The position numbers and the translations under genes are program-made. Positions 63,100 to 64,000 of a stretch of DNA of 64,000 nucleotides are shown here, one piece after another (the first letter of the stretch is position 1; each line of letters starts with the position of its first letter). Source of the stretch: Aphanomyces cochlioides (taxonomy: Eukaryota > Oomycota > Saprolegniomycetes > Saprolegniales > Verrucalvaceae); the NCBI GenBank assembly GCA_019828595.1, contig JAHQRK010000014.1:1364001-1428000 (forward strand), in the 5' to 3' direction. The notes beneath the pieces were generated by a model. It worked only from the letters and a program-made list of their open reading frames with translations, was not told the DNA's origin and ran no database searches.

Positions 63100-64000
63100 C
63101 CTACGTACTTGATGAGTCTTCATCGTCTAAGAGTGCGTTGAAGACGTCAATCTCCTGCTCATGGTGTATCGTGCCCAACCCATGCGAATTGGTCATCCTG
63201 CGATTCCATTTGCGACGCTGCGAAAGGGGGAACAGTCGATTGCACCGCGTGTCGACATGAATCTGGTGGTCTACAACGGAGCAGAGGAGCTGAAGACACT
63301 TCCCCATCACCGATCTTGAGGAGGATGTGACAGCTGAGCTCACCGAGTCTGCTAAAGGAACCACGGGTATTGCAGTTCATCCCCGCCGTGCTGCTTCATG
63401 GATGTGCACGCTGTCTGTCTGCTCGTTGTCGACTCTATCAATGATGATCAAGATGTTCCCGAGCGGCTGGTCCTGTCCACCTACTCACCACCGTGGATCG
63501 ATCAACTTTGCTCTTGGTGGCTTTATGCCTGCGCACCCACGAAGAGGCAACGCCGGCCTCTCTGGACAGCCTGAACTACAGTGGAGTTGACCGCGGTCCA
63601 CAGTGCAGGCGGTGGTATCGCTCACATTATCTCGAAACCAAGTGTCTACAGGATCGATGCGCAAATATGACCGTGGCGTTGTTTGTCGTGGTCGGTTGTC
63701 CGTTTGGAGCGTGTGGTGGAGGAGGAGGATCCGCTCTGCTCGCCGTGACAGATTGGCATTCCTGCACTCGCGACAACCACTGCAGCGTACGTTCTCTCTG
63801 GACCTCCCTGTCCCCATGCGGATAGATAATCTCCATCAGTATCTCCATCAGTACCCCGCCGAAGGTAAGATGTAACAGCACGATGTCGAACTAACGCTGA
63901 CAGTCTTAGTCCGATCCTTTCGTCAAACTGCGTTTCCAAGCATCTGGATCCACGGTGGATTTATCCATGAGCCAGATGGAGCGCTTACGGTCGTCAGGCA
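63100..64000 (+). other. Coding-like region, gene runs off the window
   Basis: Protein-like blocks occur in more than one frame: MVYRAQPMRIGHPAIPFATL near 63162, MDVHAVCLLVVDSINDDQDV near 63400, and from about 63493 a hydrophobic stretch (STLLLVALCL) followed by a Cys-rich part (CRRWYRSHYLETKCLQDRC). Donor/acceptor-like sites (gtacgttc at 63788, gatag near 63828; gtaaga near 63865, cttag near 63910) would extend the last block to the window end. Frameshifts or introns upstream are unresolved. It could be a secreted Cys-rich protein; no family recognised. Confidence 0.3.

Noticed and set aside
63493..63825. Complete secreted Cys-rich protein
   Set aside because: There is no ATG at the head of the hydrophobic stretch and the upstream frame is uncertain, so it is reported only as a coding-like region.
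1..64000. tRNA or rRNA genes
   Set aside because: No cloverleaf with A/B-box sequences or rRNA-like conserved blocks was recognised by eye. A tRNAscan run would settle it.

Overview
The window is nuclear DNA of a eukaryote, most likely an oomycete of the Saprolegniales and probably Aphanomyces-like. Genes are compact, with GT..AG introns of about 38-53 nt. There is a family of ankyrin-repeat proteins with degenerate AAxNGHL..VxWL units, two Crinkler (CRN)-type effector loci, a nuclease-kinase fusion of the kind associated with CRN proteins, and PH-domain and papain-like protease genes. The genus is inferred; no marker gene is present.

Positions 1-28,600 are almost entirely transposon graveyard. 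They hold two near-identical PIF/Harbinger copies (1-2762 and 11802-14567), each carrying the same nested MITE. The second copy retains a divergent SANT/Myb-like accessory gene on the opposite strand. There are also a third, diverged Harbinger transposase (16501-17420), a Tc1/IS630 DDE fragment (19003-19638), two MULE copies with MULE/SWIM proteins (5660-8568 and 20266-23266), each broken by a different small TIR insertion, and two more accessory-protein remnants (10985-11411 and 25909-26841). Further items are several tandem-repeat fields, a Stowaway-like TA-flanked element (24401-25460), and a three-part reading frame interrupted by in-frame stops (27633-28328).

Positions 28,600-41,000 mix effectors and housekeeping genes. 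A CRN-type gene (28707-29870) lies behind a transposon-like upstream segment. It is followed by a remnant of a PH/CobW junction, a 393-bp MITE, a four-exon papain-family protease, a two-PH-domain protein, a broken second CRN, a coiled-coil/transmembrane protein, another PH remnant and an intact CobW-type GTPase.

Positions 41,000-64,000 are gene-rich: a seven-exon Tul1-like membrane RING E3 ligase, two ankyrin genes, an intact plant-type (DD39D) mariner, a second copy of the coiled-coil/TM gene, a six-exon CSA/ERCC8 homologue, a C2-DysF protein, a long coiled-coil protein, a four-exon membrane-anchored cyclic-nucleotide phosphodiesterase, and the nuclease-kinase fusion. The last kilobase looks coding but is unresolved and runs off the window.

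The genes do not form an operon or one pathway. Two themes stand out. Effector-like PD-(D/E)XK proteins are embedded in, and share flanking sequence with, transposable elements. Local segmental duplication has also copied gene junctions (PH/CobW three times, coiled-coil/TM twice), leaving intact and broken members side by side. No rRNA, tRNA or CRISPR array was recognised.
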